Assembly (NCBI RefSeq): GCF_949628265.1
Contig: NC_088786.1
Span: 30,773,681 to 30,837,680, forward strand
Source of the DNA: Cloeon dipterum
Taxonomy: Eukaryota; Arthropoda; Insecta; Ephemeroptera; Baetidae
Direction of reading: 5' to 3'
DNA: 64,000 nt
Both the position numbers and the translations under genes were made by a program. Position 1 is the stretch's first letter. Each line of letters begins with the position of its first letter. The notes beneath the pieces were generated by a model that worked only from the letters and a program-made list of their open reading frames with translations, made no database searches and was not told the DNA's origin. Positions 44,901-56,044 of this stretch are shown here, piece by piece.

Positions 44901-47900
44901 ATGTGTGCATTCAGCAGTATGAAGATGGCATTGAATATTTGAAATTTAAACTGAGCTCGCTCACCTACAATATTTTCAAGTTTTGTTTGGTTTGACTATA
45001 TTTAATAAATCGATGCACACGTCAAGTCTAGTTAAATTTAACCTCATCCTTCTTCCACCATTCTGGAAAAATAATAATGTGATGGAAGGATCTAAATCAA
45101 GTGACACCCCCCTTGGCAAGTGGTCTTCAGATTTTGATAAAATTCGGTGGAGATGTTGCCCTAGGGGACCTAAGTTGAACCCTAAAATATTAGGTGAAAA
45201 TTCCAAAAATTGCCCATTTTACAGGGGTTAAAAATTTGAGATTTTTGAAAAAGGTGATGTTTTCGGCGATTTGTAACTTTGACTCTGTTTGTGGTAAACA
45301 CAAAAATTTGGTATCCAAAATAATCTACGTTTAATGCCAAACAACTTCCCCACGACAACCAACTTCGTAGGTCAAAGGTCAAGGTCACTAAATTCGGGTC
45401 AAATTTTTCAAAAAAATCCCACATACCCTAGTACATAAAATTTTGAAAATTCAAAATAGCCAAAATGTGCCTCATATTCATGGTAACAACATATAAAAAA
45501 TTGGCGAGACTTATTTTTTTCTTTTTCGAGATATTTTGAATTGAGTGTTAAAAACCGGTGTTTTCCGGGTCTTCTGATCGCAAATAAAAACACGTTTTCC
45601 GCTTAATCTCAGCTTCTATGGGTCCGATTTAGAAAAACCGCACACCATTTGATACGTAATGACCTCCCCTAGGTAATGCAAGGGATCATAAGGGTGCCCA
45701 CCCCCTTCAAACCCTTAACCACCCCCTGGAAATCCGAAAATTTTTTTTTCAAATATTTACTCTTGAACTCGATTAATTAAGCAAAATACTAATCAAACGT
45801 GTTTTAAAATAATTAAAATATAAAATATTTTCATTTACTTTGTAGAAAAATAACTTTAAAAAAGTAAAATTGCTATTAATAAAATAATTTAAGTTTATTT
45901 TAAATATATAATTATTTTCGGTTTTTGTTTATTCAAAATAGCTGATTTTTTTATTTTTTTAAAGAATCTTAAAATATATTTAATATTCTAGAGTTTTCTT
46001 TTATTATTATAATTAAATGCAACCATTAATATTTGTTAAACCATAAGCATTTGGTGAAAATTGTGTGTTTAACAAATTATTGGTATTGGTTGCATTTATT
46101 TATATTTATAAAGAAACACTGTAAATTATAAAATATATTTTAAAATTCTTTAAAAAAAATAAAAAATCAGCTATTTTGAATAAACAAAACCCCAAAATAA
46201 TTATATATTTAAAATAAACTTAAATTATTTTATTAATAGCAATTTTACTTTTTTTAAATTATTTTTCTACAAAGTAAATGAAAATATTTTATATTTTAAT
46301 TATTTTGAAACATGTTTGATTAGTATTTTGCTTAATTAATCGAGTTAGAGAGTAAATATTTGAAAAAAAAAATTTCGGATTTCCAGGGGGTGGTTAAGGG
46401 TTCGAAGGGGGTGGGCACCCTTATGATCCCTTGCATTACCTAGGGGAGGTCATTACGTATCAAATGGTGTGCGGTTTTTCTAAATCGGACCCATAGAAGC
46501 TGAGATTAAGCGGAAAACGTGTTTTTATTTATGATCAGAAGACCCGGAAAACACCGGTTTTTAACACTCAATTCAAAATATCTCGAAAAAGAAAAAAATA
46601 AGTCTCGCCAATTTTTTATATGTTGTTACCATGAATATGAGGCACATTTTGGCTATTTTGAATTTTCAAAATTTTATGTACTAGGGTATGTGGGATTTTT
46701 TTGAAAAATTTGACCCGAATTTAGTGACCTTGACCTTTGACCTAAGAAGTTGGTTGTCGTGGGGAAGTTGTTTGGCATTAAACGTAGATTATTTTGGATA
46801 CCAAATTTTTGTGTTTACCACAAACAGAGTCAAAGTTACAAATCGCCGAAAACATCACCTTTTTCAAAAATCTCAAATTTTTAACCCCTGTAAAATGGGC
46901 AATTTTTGGAATTTTCACCTAATATTTTAGGGTTCAACTTAGGTCCCCTAGGGCAACATCTCCACCGAATTTTATCAAAATCTGAAGACCACTTGCCAAG
47001 GGGGGTGTCACTTGATTTAGATCCTTCCTGATGAATTTCAGCTTGTAAAAGCAACTCGCGCTGGCCGAGTGTTCACTGCCCAACTGAGCGGTTTGCGGAT
47101 GGCCACTAAATACACCTTCCGCGTCGCTCCCGACCCTGAAGAGCCGAGAACCATGCAAGAGGCCAGCATCCCTCTGCCTGCTGACAGTGCCACTGCTCAA
47201 ACAAAAGGATGTGAGTTGCCATTTAGACATTTAGTGTTAAACAAAAAACGCAATTAATTGGCTGAAATATTATAGTCTCTGCGAGAGCCACTCAATGTCT
47301 TGCTAACAGCACTGAGGTCGAGGTGGACACTGGCCCCTACTTCGGAGGAAGAATTTCAGTTGAGAGCCTCGGAGGACAGCCCGGAGAAATTTCCCCGGCT
47401 TCAGACGACGAATGTAATTTCACTTTTATCTTTTAGTTTTGATGTGAATAATGAAATGGTTTAAAATTTCCGCAATAGATTTTCTGCAGCAAAAAAATAG
47501 GCTTCGCCTAAATTTGTATTATCAGTGGTTAAAGGGTATAGAACAATTTACTAACGTTCTTTAATATACGACAGTGAATGTTTATGTTTAAATTAAAACT
47601 CCGCAGCTTCCTCCTGCTCGGTTTGGGGCAACGCTAATAGTCCGCAGAGCACCTACAAACTCCGATTCGACCACAACATCTGCGGAGGCACCAAGGCGCT
47701 AAATGAGTCAGCAGTGGCCACGTTTCTGCTTGTCCAAGAAAACCTGCCCATTCTGACGCACAGTACCCGGCGCTTCCTCGTCTTGTGCACTGCCCAGCCT
47801 GACACACTGACCGTCTCCGCTGGGTAAGATCCACTTGATTGGCAAAGCCAAAGAGCCCTCACTGTGAACTTCTCCTTTTCACAGAATCAGTCTTCCTGGA

Positions 47901-48676
47901 GGAGTCCACCCACACGTCCAAGGGGACAACAGCGTGGGCACAGGCGAAGCTGAGGCACAGTCCCGAGGCGCCAGGCTGCTGAGGAACCCTGCCATTCCCC
48001 CGGCCCTGCTGCGCCACTCGAGTTCGCTCCAAGCCCAAATCCAGCTGCCATACCAAACGAGACTTTCCGGTAAAAATAATCTTTAAAAGCAGTGGAAAAT
48101 TTTGTTCATTGTTTATTTCTAGGCTCGTCTGGTGCTCAACTGGTCATGATGTTGGCTCTGGTGACCACGGTGGCTATCGGGAGCGGATTCGCCGCTTGGT
48201 GGGCCATTCGTAGGCACAAACAAATCGCAGAAGCCACAGCTATTTCAAGGAGGAATCTGGACGCCTGCTCAGCAAGTAATTCAATGCATATTTCTTGATT
48301 TAATATGGGTGGTAGTTCTCTTGAGAATACTAATAATATTTTCTCTCCTCGAATAACACCGCTGAAAGGCATTCCATAATTTCTCAATTATTTTTCAACA
48401 GCTGCAGTGTCTATGAGCCGGTCTTCGAGCTTCTCTAGTGCCGATCTGGATGACCTTTCCATCAATAGTTATGAACAGTTCGCGACAAGGCGCAGCATTA
48501 ATAGCGATTTGAGCGTGATTTCCTCGGCCATTCGAGGCGATGCGACCTCCTGCAGTTCTCTTTCGACCGATACTAGCGCTGGATCTCTGTCTAGCCACCA
48601 TTATGGCTCCAATCAACAATCCCCGATTTATTCTGTTGTCATCAAAAATATCGATGATAGATCTTCTGACGCCTAA
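38983..48676 (+). CDS. FN3-like / ZP-N-like single-pass membrane protein, function unknown
   Basis: Eight coding exons: 38983-39043, 43812-43972, 47042-47210, 47276-47413, 47607-47823, 47885-48069, 48123-48275, 48402-48676; phases agree, 452 residues. A signal peptide (MKWVFITHFLTFAALNSATKG) is encoded by exon 1. Residues about 28-125 resemble a fibronectin III fold (SVVLQWGS, VLVSYCELQAWG, AQLSGLRMATKYTFRV). Residues about 133-250 match the four-cysteine ZP-N layout: TQCLANSTEVEV, then SCSVWGN, YKLRFDHNICGG and RRFLVLC. No ZP-C half follows. A dibasic-type RLLR site lies between the ZP-N and one transmembrane helix (LVMMLALVTTVAIGSGFAAWWAI, about 317-340), followed by a basic stop-transfer and a Ser-rich cytoplasmic tail. 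The protein is likely at the apical surface or in extracellular matrix assembly, by analogy with ZP proteins; this is inference. Introns 1 and 2 are long (4.8 and 3.1 kb), and intron 2 hosts a U4 snRNA and a foldback element. Confidence 0.82.
39044..42700. other. Intron 1 of the FN3/ZP-N gene, left part
   Basis: AT-rich DNA with no recognised exon, RNA gene or obvious repeat. Open frames of up to 129 codons near 42340-42729 lack protein-like composition. Confidence 0.55.
42707..42727. repeat. TG microsatellite
   Basis: About ten TG units within intron 1 of the FN3/ZP-N gene. Confidence 0.9.
42907..43000 (+). repeat. Duplicated intronic segment, copy 1
   Basis: About 94 bp that recurs at 43989-44087. 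Shared in order: aataatgtacaagaaaa, aaccagc(t/c)gatgaaat, gaaagtta and tttgaaaatattacgattc followed by (a/g)ctatg. This copy lies in intron 1, about 0.8 kb before exon 2. Confidence 0.8.
43989..44087 (+). repeat. Duplicated intronic segment, copy 2
   Basis: Second copy of the 42907-43000 segment in the same orientation. It starts 16 bp after the donor of exon 2 (exon ends 43972), so the two copies flank exon 2 as direct repeats. Small indels and substitutions separate them. Confidence 0.8.
44547..44690 (+). ncRNA. U4: U4 spliceosomal snRNA
   Basis: About 144 nt, the normal U4 length, nested in intron 2 of the FN3/ZP-N gene on the same strand. It begins AGCTTTGCGCAGTGGCA, the stem II strand that pairs with U6. 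The 5' stem-loop keeps the 15.5K kink-turn (CCAATGA with CCGAG). The stem I segment ATTATTGCTAGTTGAAAAC and the CCCAATACCCCG block follow. A central stem pairs about 44620-44631 with 44651-44662. The Sm site AATTTTTGA is at about 44664-44672, then a 3' hairpin GACCC-TACC-GGGTC. Compared with the human sequence, a G-C pair in the 5' stem is replaced by C-G on both sides, so the structure is maintained by compensatory change. This argues for a functional gene over a pseudogene. I did not find a convincing snRNA promoter element. Confidence 0.9.
45084..47028. mobile_element. Foldback (long inverted-repeat) element, 1.95 kb
   Basis: The left arm (45084-46041) and right arm (46067-47028) are near-perfect reverse complements around a 25 bp spacer. 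Outer ends read GGAAGGATCTAAATCAAG and its complement. TGAT occurs immediately outside both ends, a candidate 4 bp target-site duplication. The arms are so alike that an 80-codon open frame on the left arm is identical to its mirror on the right, and a 61-codon one differs at a single residue. No transposase is encoded. The element lies in intron 2 of the FN3/ZP-N gene and ends 13 bp before exon 3. Transcribed as part of the intron it would form a hairpin of about 950 bp of double-stranded RNA. Confidence 0.9.
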
Positions 48677-48790
48677 TTTAGGGCCTAATGTGTTATCTAG
48701 AAAGGGTTGAGGGACTGGTAATTTTATACTAACTATTTTTAATGTAAATATTTGCACTTTTATCAAGAGTGAATGCTTTTGATTGTGAAG

Positions 48791-48796
48791 AATAAA
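48791..48796 (+). terminator. Polyadenylation signal of the FN3/ZP-N gene
   Basis: AATAAA 115 bases after the stop codon. It lies 31 bases from the convergent Utp23 stop codon, so the two 3' ends must overlap or nearly touch. Confidence 0.65.
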
Positions 48797-48826
48797 TTGA
48801 TTGAAAAACATTCTTGCGATTTAATT

Positions 48827-49859
48827 TCACGATTTTTCAACCTGCAATTTAATGTGTTCTTTGACATGCTGAGGGATTTTAACTCTTTTCCTTGTTCTTT
48901 TCTTTTTGACTTGTCCTTCACTCACTGTTGCTGGCGCTGGAAGGTTCAGTTCTGCAGCCTTTTTCTTTTTCTTGCAAGAAAGAGGATTTGGGCCTTTGAT
49001 TTTCTTCTTGAAAATTTTTTCTGTATTCTCTTCAATTCCCAGGACTCGTCGCTTGATTTCCGCCACACTTTCTCCGGACTGCTTTTCAGGCAAAAACCTA
49101 CACCGTATCAAACATAAAATTTACAGGTCAAATCCAAACAAAATGAAACTCAAATCTCACTTTTGCTGGCTTATTTTCTCTGATCTCTTGGTGCTTGCAG
49201 CGGATGGAGCTTCAAGGGTCGGGGCTTTGTTGTGAATGTAAAGAAGGGGCGCTCCAGGCACTAATCTGAGCTTTTCCTGCAACTCTCTGTCCTGGGTGCC
49301 AATGATATATCTAGAATTTAAATTGGAGCGAACACCTTCATTAAATTTTTGTAAGAATTACCTGTCCTTGTTATTTTTGTTGACCATAGAACGAAGACAT
49401 TTAGAACCAGAAACAGGATTTCCGTCGTGACCACAGCGATGTGTGGGAAATTGCTTAGCAATTAGTGTTGCACCAAAGAGAGCTGGACCTGGAGTAGAGA
49501 ATATAATTTCAATAAATAGATACATAGTTTCATGGAAAAATTAACAAAACTTGCCTAGTTTTTCTGCCTCAATTATGACACATGGGGTGGTCAGCAATTT
49601 GACTTCAGCACCAAAATATTTTGGCAGCTGCTCTTGGAGATTGACCTTGTTCTGCAAGAAAATATTTAAACAAACATGATTCAAAAATAAATTTTCTGGA
49701 AAAATGGCTCATGGCACATTACGACAACATTTTACGTACCTTCAAAGCGTAAAAGCACATTGTTCCGTCAAGTAAAACTTGATAAGGCTTTCGGAAACCA
49801 AAATTGTTTGCATAGAAGCTCAGGGTTTTACTCACGCGCTTAGAGCGTAAAATCTTCAT
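48827..49859 (-). CDS. Utp23: rRNA-processing protein UTP23
   Basis: Nucleolar small-subunit processome factor with a PIN-like domain, needed for early 18S rRNA maturation and release of the snR30/U17 snoRNA. Exons: 49740-49859, 49555-49651, 49362-49488, 49161-49310, 48827-49097; phases agree, 254 residues against 249 in human. The start is set by family alignment: MKILRSKRVSKTLSFYANNF, followed by the signature YQVLLDGTMCFYAL. The putative zinc-binding cysteines and histidine are present (TTPCVI, RCGHD, GSKCLRSM). YIIGTQDRELQEKL corresponds to the family's conserved TQD segment. The C-terminus holds IKGPNPLSCKKKKK and a basic nuclear tail. An in-frame ORF runs upstream of this ATG but is not family-like. 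The intron at 49489-49554 has a GC donor (CTAG then gcaagt). Confidence 0.95.
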
Positions 49860-49999
49860 GTTTTTTAGTTTTTCGTCCTCGTGGTGGATTTGTTTACAGA
49901 TTTGACTTCTGTCTAGTTTCCAGTTCTGCCACCAGAGCAAACCTCCACAAAAGTGCCACGCCCACAACGAAGCAGCCGGTCTCAATACTCTCAATAACA
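49860..49999. promoter_or_regulatory. Bidirectional promoter between Utp23 and mRpL15
   Basis: Only 140 bp separate the two divergent start codons, so both 5' UTRs and core promoters must lie here or overlap. No TATA box is visible. Sharing a promoter between a nucleolar ribosome-biogenesis factor and a mitoribosomal protein suggests constitutive, growth-linked expression (inference). Confidence 0.75.
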
Positions 50000-51267
50000 A
50001 TGGCCGTGAATAGAAATGTGGTTGACAGGGCTCTTGCGGTCCTTCGTGCCCTGCCAAGGGTGTCCCTGTATAATATAAGAGATCACGATCATCGGAAAAA
50101 GAAAAGTAATTAATTTACTCTTATTAATTCCGATTGATTGTATGAAGAACCATTCTGTTTTGCTAGGTGCCCGTGGACAACATGGTGGAGGAACACATGG
50201 TCACGGCAAGAAATTTAGACAAAATTATTTGCCGCTGGGGTTTGAAAGTGGCAACACACCGTTTCATTTGAGATTTGGCATGGAGAAATATTACAAGAGA
50301 TACCGGTAAAATTAAAATATAAATGGTGACTCAATAATGTAGTACCCAATGCCCCCAGTTAGTGCCAAAATTTCGTTCTTGCTATTGCAAGACAGATAAT
50401 AACCTTTTTGTTAAGTCGCCCCTAATTGAGTCACAAAAAGAACATAGACGCTCATTGAGTCCACAGTTAAAAATTCACGTATACTGAAATAATTAACACA
50501 TAATTATATAATTTTGCAGCTTGGAAAGAGAGTATCCACCTGTGAGTCTCTTGATGCTGCAGAAGATGATCGACACAAATCGACTGGACACAACGCAGCC
50601 GATTGATCTTTCTTCCATTTGTAATACTGGAGTCTATTCTATGAACATTAATTTCAACCATCATGGTGTCAATTTGACTGATGAAGAGGTCCGAAATTTG
50701 ACCAGTTTTGTATTTACGTGACATTGAAACCATCTCTTATTGTTAATGACAGGGGTTTGACCAATTTTGTGCTAAAATCAACATTGAGGTGCAGTGGGCA
50801 TCAGAAGGTGCGATCGCTGCTATTGAGAGGAATGGTGGGGTCATAACAACTTCGTATTACGATCCGTTGTGCCTCCATGCAGTGACTGATCCTGCAAGGT
50901 TCTTTCTGAGAGGTTTGTGTGCATTAATTATAATAATATTAAGTCATAAATTAAACTCATACCAGGTGATCCGATTCCAAAGAGGATGATTCCCCCTGAA
51001 GACGCGATCGAATACTACAGTTCAGCTGACAACCGGGGTTACCTTGCTGACCCTGAGAAAGTTTCACTGGCCCGACTCGCGCTAGCTCAAAAGTATGGTT
51101 ACGAGCTGCCCAAAATTGAGGATGATCCTGATTATACTATGCTCACAATGAGAAAAGATCCCAGACAGATTTTCTATGGACTTGAGCCTGGCTGGGTCGT
51201 TAGCTTGAAAGATAAAGCAATTTTGAAGCCAAAGGACAAAGAATTGCTGGAATATTACAGAACATAG
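50000..51267 (+). CDS. mRpL15: Mitochondrial large ribosomal subunit protein uL15m
   Basis: Structural protein of the mitochondrial 39S subunit. Exons: 50000-50105, 50167-50305, 50520-50688, 50753-50912, 50966-51267; phases agree, 291 residues, close to the animal norm of about 295. The N-terminus is basic and amphipathic ([20 protein letters not shown]), fitting mitochondrial import. The uL15 core follows with [14 protein letters not shown] and [15 protein letters not shown]. The mitochondrial-specific C-terminal part includes [51 protein letters not shown] and [17 protein letters not shown], all hallmarks of the family. Confidence 0.96.
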
Positions 51268-51295
51268 GAATGGTTAACAATGTTAGTTGCAGAAG

Positions 51296-51301
51296 AATAA
51301 A
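51296..51301 (+). terminator. mRpL15: Polyadenylation signal of mRpL15
   Basis: AATAAA 29 bases after the stop codon. Minus-strand AATAAA hexamers at about 51314-51319 and 51331-51336 could serve the convergent Dlic gene, so the two transcripts would end within tens of bases of each other. Confidence 0.7.
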
Positions 51302-51769
51302 AACTATTTGGCATTTATTTTGGCATATTCTTTATTATTCATTTAGCTGATCAGTAAATTTAATTTACAAATAAGTTAAAAATTAATAGTTTGCCTTAGC
51401 ATCCAATTGCCCAAATGAAATGTAAGATTTTGTGTTCTGGGTATCGCCTTATAAAAGCATAGTGAACATATTATTGCGAAAACTACACTCTACAACATCT
51501 GGAAAAGGTTCTGCTAAAAGATTTGCTACGGATCAAATAAATTAGACTTTGGAATAAATAAACAAGATTTCAATTCCACTAGCTAGTTGTCCATTGTGCT
51601 ATTTTTACAATGTGGGTAATCGCAAATCAAGACAGACCTTTGGATGAATGAAAAAATTGGAGAAAAAACTAGCTCTCATCAGGATCTCTTGGTCGACAAG
51701 GAATCCTCAGAGGGAAGAAAGAGAGATGTTTGGTGGTACTTGATACGAGAAACTATCACAAGTCAAGAC

Positions 51770-54700
51770 TCAGCAATCAGTAGATGACGGCGGCTGCTCC
51801 AAACTCGAATTGGCCGAGGAGTCCGGAGATCCTGTCGGAGAGGGCGGCTTTTTGTTCCTGGTTAACCGGTCCAGTTCTGCAGCTGCGTCAGAACGAACAG
51901 CAGCTTTATCCATACCTATAAAGAGCAATGTAAAAAGTTTTAACATTTCACGCCAGATAAACTGATCGCAAAAGCCAGTAGCTAATTACAATGTTTGACG
52001 AAGGCTGAATCAGATTTCAATTTACGCAACGTCATTCTACGGATAATTCACATTAAACCTCTGCAGATTTCAATTTTGTTGGTTAAAATAGTGAAACCTG
52101 AGTGTTAAATCCTTTAGAAATAATCTGAAACAAATCTAAAACTGTGCTATTGAAACTGCATCACAGATATCAGATATCCAAAAATGTTAGTATTACTGCC
52201 AATAACAAAATGATTAATACTTTTATTGTTTAAATCAACTACTTCTTTAAGATGGCCACATTGATTGTTACGAATATAAACTGCAAAAGCGTTTTTAATC
52301 TTTTTAGACAAGTGTGACTAACTACATTCAACAAGAAGAACTGCTTACAGTGTCACGAGACCCACCATTAACACACAAAACTCGGAAGTCACACCATGCC
52401 TAAAAGGGGAATGCGCTGTCTGCCCTACCTTGCACTTTACCTGGGGAGGGAGAGCCTGTTTTCTTGTGCAAGAGCGAGTTGAAAAAGTTGGCTAAAACAC
52501 CCTCCCCTCCAGCTGCCGCACCCACTTTGGCTCCATCCATCTGCATCAAAAGGGTAGAAAACAGATTTGTGATAATATCACCTTACAAAAGTGGTTTCCG
52601 ACTGAGAACTTCGAAAGAAGCCAAACATCTGCATTTTGATTGTCAACCTCTACACTCAACGTGAAGTTAAAATTTACCTTTTTCGGGGAACCCTGCGACC
52701 CAGGCGTAGCGGATGTGCGTCTGTCACTGGTTTTCGAGCTGGTCGGAGTTCTCATAGGAGACTCCTGTCTCGTCATGCCGAGGGGGGCGGACGGGGTGCC
52801 ACCCTGCTGCAGGAGCTGCTGCTGTTTTATCAGGAATTGCTGCTCATCTTCAGCGTGAATCTCAGTTTCTCTCGTAATAGGCTGCGCACGTTTCCAATTA
52901 CAATGGTGGAACGGTTAATTGAGACTGTTAGATGCACACCTTTCTGGTTTGTGGTCTTGATATGACATCGGTGTAGTAATCGTCTGGTTTCATTGACTGC
53001 ATGTTTTCATAGAGGATGCTGATTTTCTTCATATTATCCCAACCGGATGGTCTGTTCAACATAAAAAATTAAATGATTAGGGGACTGATTGTGATCGATT
53101 TAGAAAGTTAACATAATTAATGTATAGCTTAAGTTCATAGTAAATTTTAAAAAATAAAATTTAGGCCCTATTCAATGATGCATAGATCAAATCACCAGGC
53201 ATTTTTTAATTTAAGATATTATGGAACTTCAAAGAAATAGGACCTTATGAGATTTTACATGGTAATCATCTTGAAATTAAATTTTAGGTTAGTTTTTGTT
53301 TAGTTACAAACCACTCTCTCTTCAATTATTAATGTGTATTTTATTTTTTTGGTTAATATCCTATTTTGTTGAATTATTAACCTTAAAAACCACAAATAGC
53401 TTGTCTATGGCTCTAAGTAGTTGCTCTGTAAAGGAGATTTTATATCTCCAAAAATGTTAACAAAAGTTAATTGATTCGTAAATTAAAATTTGCTGTCAAA
53501 AAATCCAATATTTCCATAACTAAAACTAAAACTGTATTATTAAATCAATTTTAGAATAGTCAATTATTGTTCTTCAAACATCAGAACAATCGTGAAAAGA
53601 TTAAACAAAAAAACTAATCTCCATTACAGCAGGCTTCTTGTGTAACTTTCATTGAACACAGGAGCCAAAGAGCCAAATGCCAGAAATAATTTATTAACCA
53701 ATTTCAGGTTTAATACAAGATAGCATTTAAGTATTGGGTATATTATATTTTGCAATAATGTACTACTTACATGAGAACTGCATCCTTTTCTACAACTAGC
53801 GCTGGGGTGCGGAAGGGCAAGTGGTAAATTCTGTGCACCAGATACTTATACAAAAGGTCACAGTTCTTGTCCTCTTTCACTGAAGTGTAAAACAAAGCTG
53901 CCCCATACTGAAGGCAAAATCTCCGAATCCACTGCTGAATAAAATCAAAATGTTCATCTCGATAGTCCATGTCTTTTTCTAGAGTTCCCATGTAGTCAGT
54001 CTGGAAGAAAGTTGCAATCGTGACAAAATCATTGTAGTGTTTGATCACAAAGTTTACCTTAGTTACGACAACGACCATATCAAGACCGAGGTTTCGTGTG
54101 AGAGTTCCCTCACCGAGGGGCAATTCTTCATCCAGCAGATCATCCTCCAGAGTCCTTGTCGAGTGCCTCATTGGCGAACTAGCCTCTAGTTCATCCCCTG
54201 GCTCCATGTACTCTTGCCACCTCTTCAGAACTAAATTCCAAAATTAAACTGGAGTTAAATATTTGCATTTTCTGTTGCTTTTGCTTGCTTCCATAGAATA
54301 TACATTTAAAATAAAATCAAGCAATGAAAGCAATCTACACTTACCTGATTGTTTGCGTTCTTGAATGAAGTCTGCTGATAGGTTTAATTTATCGATGTGG
54401 TCCTGAAGAATGGTGGCCCAGTTTTGAAGCTGGTCAAGCATGGCCCAGGGCGAGGTCATTGACACCGAGAACATAATCATGGTGTCAGGGAAGGTCTCCT
54501 CATTGAGAGCAAATTCGAGCAGGTGGGAATGTTCGGGGTCGCCATCAAGAACCCAAACTCGCAGTCTTGTGTTATCTAGAGTTTAAGGTTTAATTCTGCT
54601 GTTTCTGCAGGAAACTGACTAGATACTGACCATCTCTATATTCATCGCGCACATCTATATAGGCATACTCTAAGCCAGAACCTTTTTTGGGGTCTTCGAC

Positions 54701-56044
54701 ACCTTGCAGTTTGGCGATTAAAGTGGTCTTGCCGCTCTCATTTTCTCCTGAAATTTGACAGTTAGTTTTAAATTGAAAAAGTCTCAAGTGGGCATAAGCA
54801 TACCTAGTACAAGAACTGATTTAGTAGTTGGCAACTTTGTGTTACCGCGCGATTGTACTTCACTTAATATAGCTGCCCTGTGAACAAGAATACACATACA
54901 AACTATAGTTCGTAGAAAATCATTTAAACAATTTGAAGCTAAAAGAGGCGAGTTTATTTTGTAGTTATCGATAAAATAAATAATATAAAAACTTGGCTGC
55001 TCAAAACACGAAAAGAGCCATTTTCGCAATGCGTTAAAAACTTGAATTTTTAATAAAAAATGAAATAAAAACCATTTATCTTGTGATTTTCCCTAACCAC
55101 GCTAAACCAGGAAGGAAAGCAATAATATTAGCTTACAGATTAATGTATTTTAATACATTATCAATTTTAAATTTATATTTTGAGCTGGAGCTGGTCGTTG
55201 ATTAAATTTGTCTAATCCTGCAAGGCTATAGCTAAAAAAATAGAATATAATAATTGTTTTTACCTAAATTTGGTACGAATAGGATAAAAATAATTATGCA
55301 TGATGAAACTTTGCTACATTATTTATTGCTGGAATTTTATGAAAATAATAAAAATAAGCCATGACCTCCAGCCCCTATTCGTAACTAATTTAGGTGCTAA
55401 TGCTACGAATAGTGCCACCCAAAAATTATTTGTTTGCCTGTTGTTTTGGACTCTGGACCTGACGTTTGATTACCAAAACCTATGTTATTTTGAGTAAGAA
55501 TTAGGGACGATAATGGCAATTTATAAAACGTTTTTTCTTCACTGTCATATGATGTGTACATCTTCCGCAATAAAGCGTTTAGGCACAAAAAAGGAATTGT
55601 GTCTGTATTCTGTAGACTGTATTAAAGGAGAGAAAGGGTTATTCCAAAGTGGGCGGCCCATCCCATTGCATTGACGCATGAAAACTGGCTGGCCAGACTC
55701 TAAAATGATATACGATTATTTCATGAATACGCTTTTCCTAGATCTCGAAATTACACGTGTCTAGATAAAAATAGACGTTGTTTAGGCCAGGACTGACAGG
55801 TCTAGCGTAAACCCCAGACCAATTTATCTACTTTAAGGCATTGACCCTTCCTTGCAGGCGTCACAAAACAGATCCGTTTTTAAGTATTTGGAAACACATG
55901 TACTACGAAAATGAAAGCCGCGTGATAGCAAAACAATTTAAAATGCGATTTAATTTACCATAGGTTTTCCTTGTTGTCTGGTTCGTCTTTATTTTTAGGT
56001 GTAACCCCGGTGTCACTGATTTTTTCGCTGATGGGCGCCATCAT
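51770..56044 (-). CDS. Dlic: Cytoplasmic dynein light intermediate chain
   Basis: Subunit of cytoplasmic dynein 1 that binds the heavy chain through a Ras-like domain and cargo adaptors through its C-terminal helix. Exons: 55959-56044, 54804-54877, 54631-54747, 54345-54575, 54058-54230, 53771-54000, 52940-53051, 52678-52881, 52441-52540, 51770-51915; phases agree, 490 residues. The conserved N-terminal block is [14 protein letters not shown]. The P-loop GENESGKT (about 54-61) is split by an intron after its first base. Other family blocks are [51 protein letters not shown] and DAVLIPSGWDN. The tail carries [20 protein letters not shown], which matches the adaptor-binding helix, then AELDRLTR. 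Two adjacent ATGs occur at 56044 and 56041; the first is used here. An upstream in-frame ATG at 56137 looks non-homologous. Confidence 0.96.

Noticed and set aside
45182-46930. Pairs of 61- and 80-codon open frames repeated on both strands
   Set aside because: They are mirror images in the two arms of the foldback element. Their identity reflects the inverted repeat, and the translations (Phe/Asn/Lys-rich) resemble no protein.
52636-52965. 109-codon plus-strand open frame
   Set aside because: It lies antisense to Dlic exons that are phase-consistent and conserved; a shadow frame.
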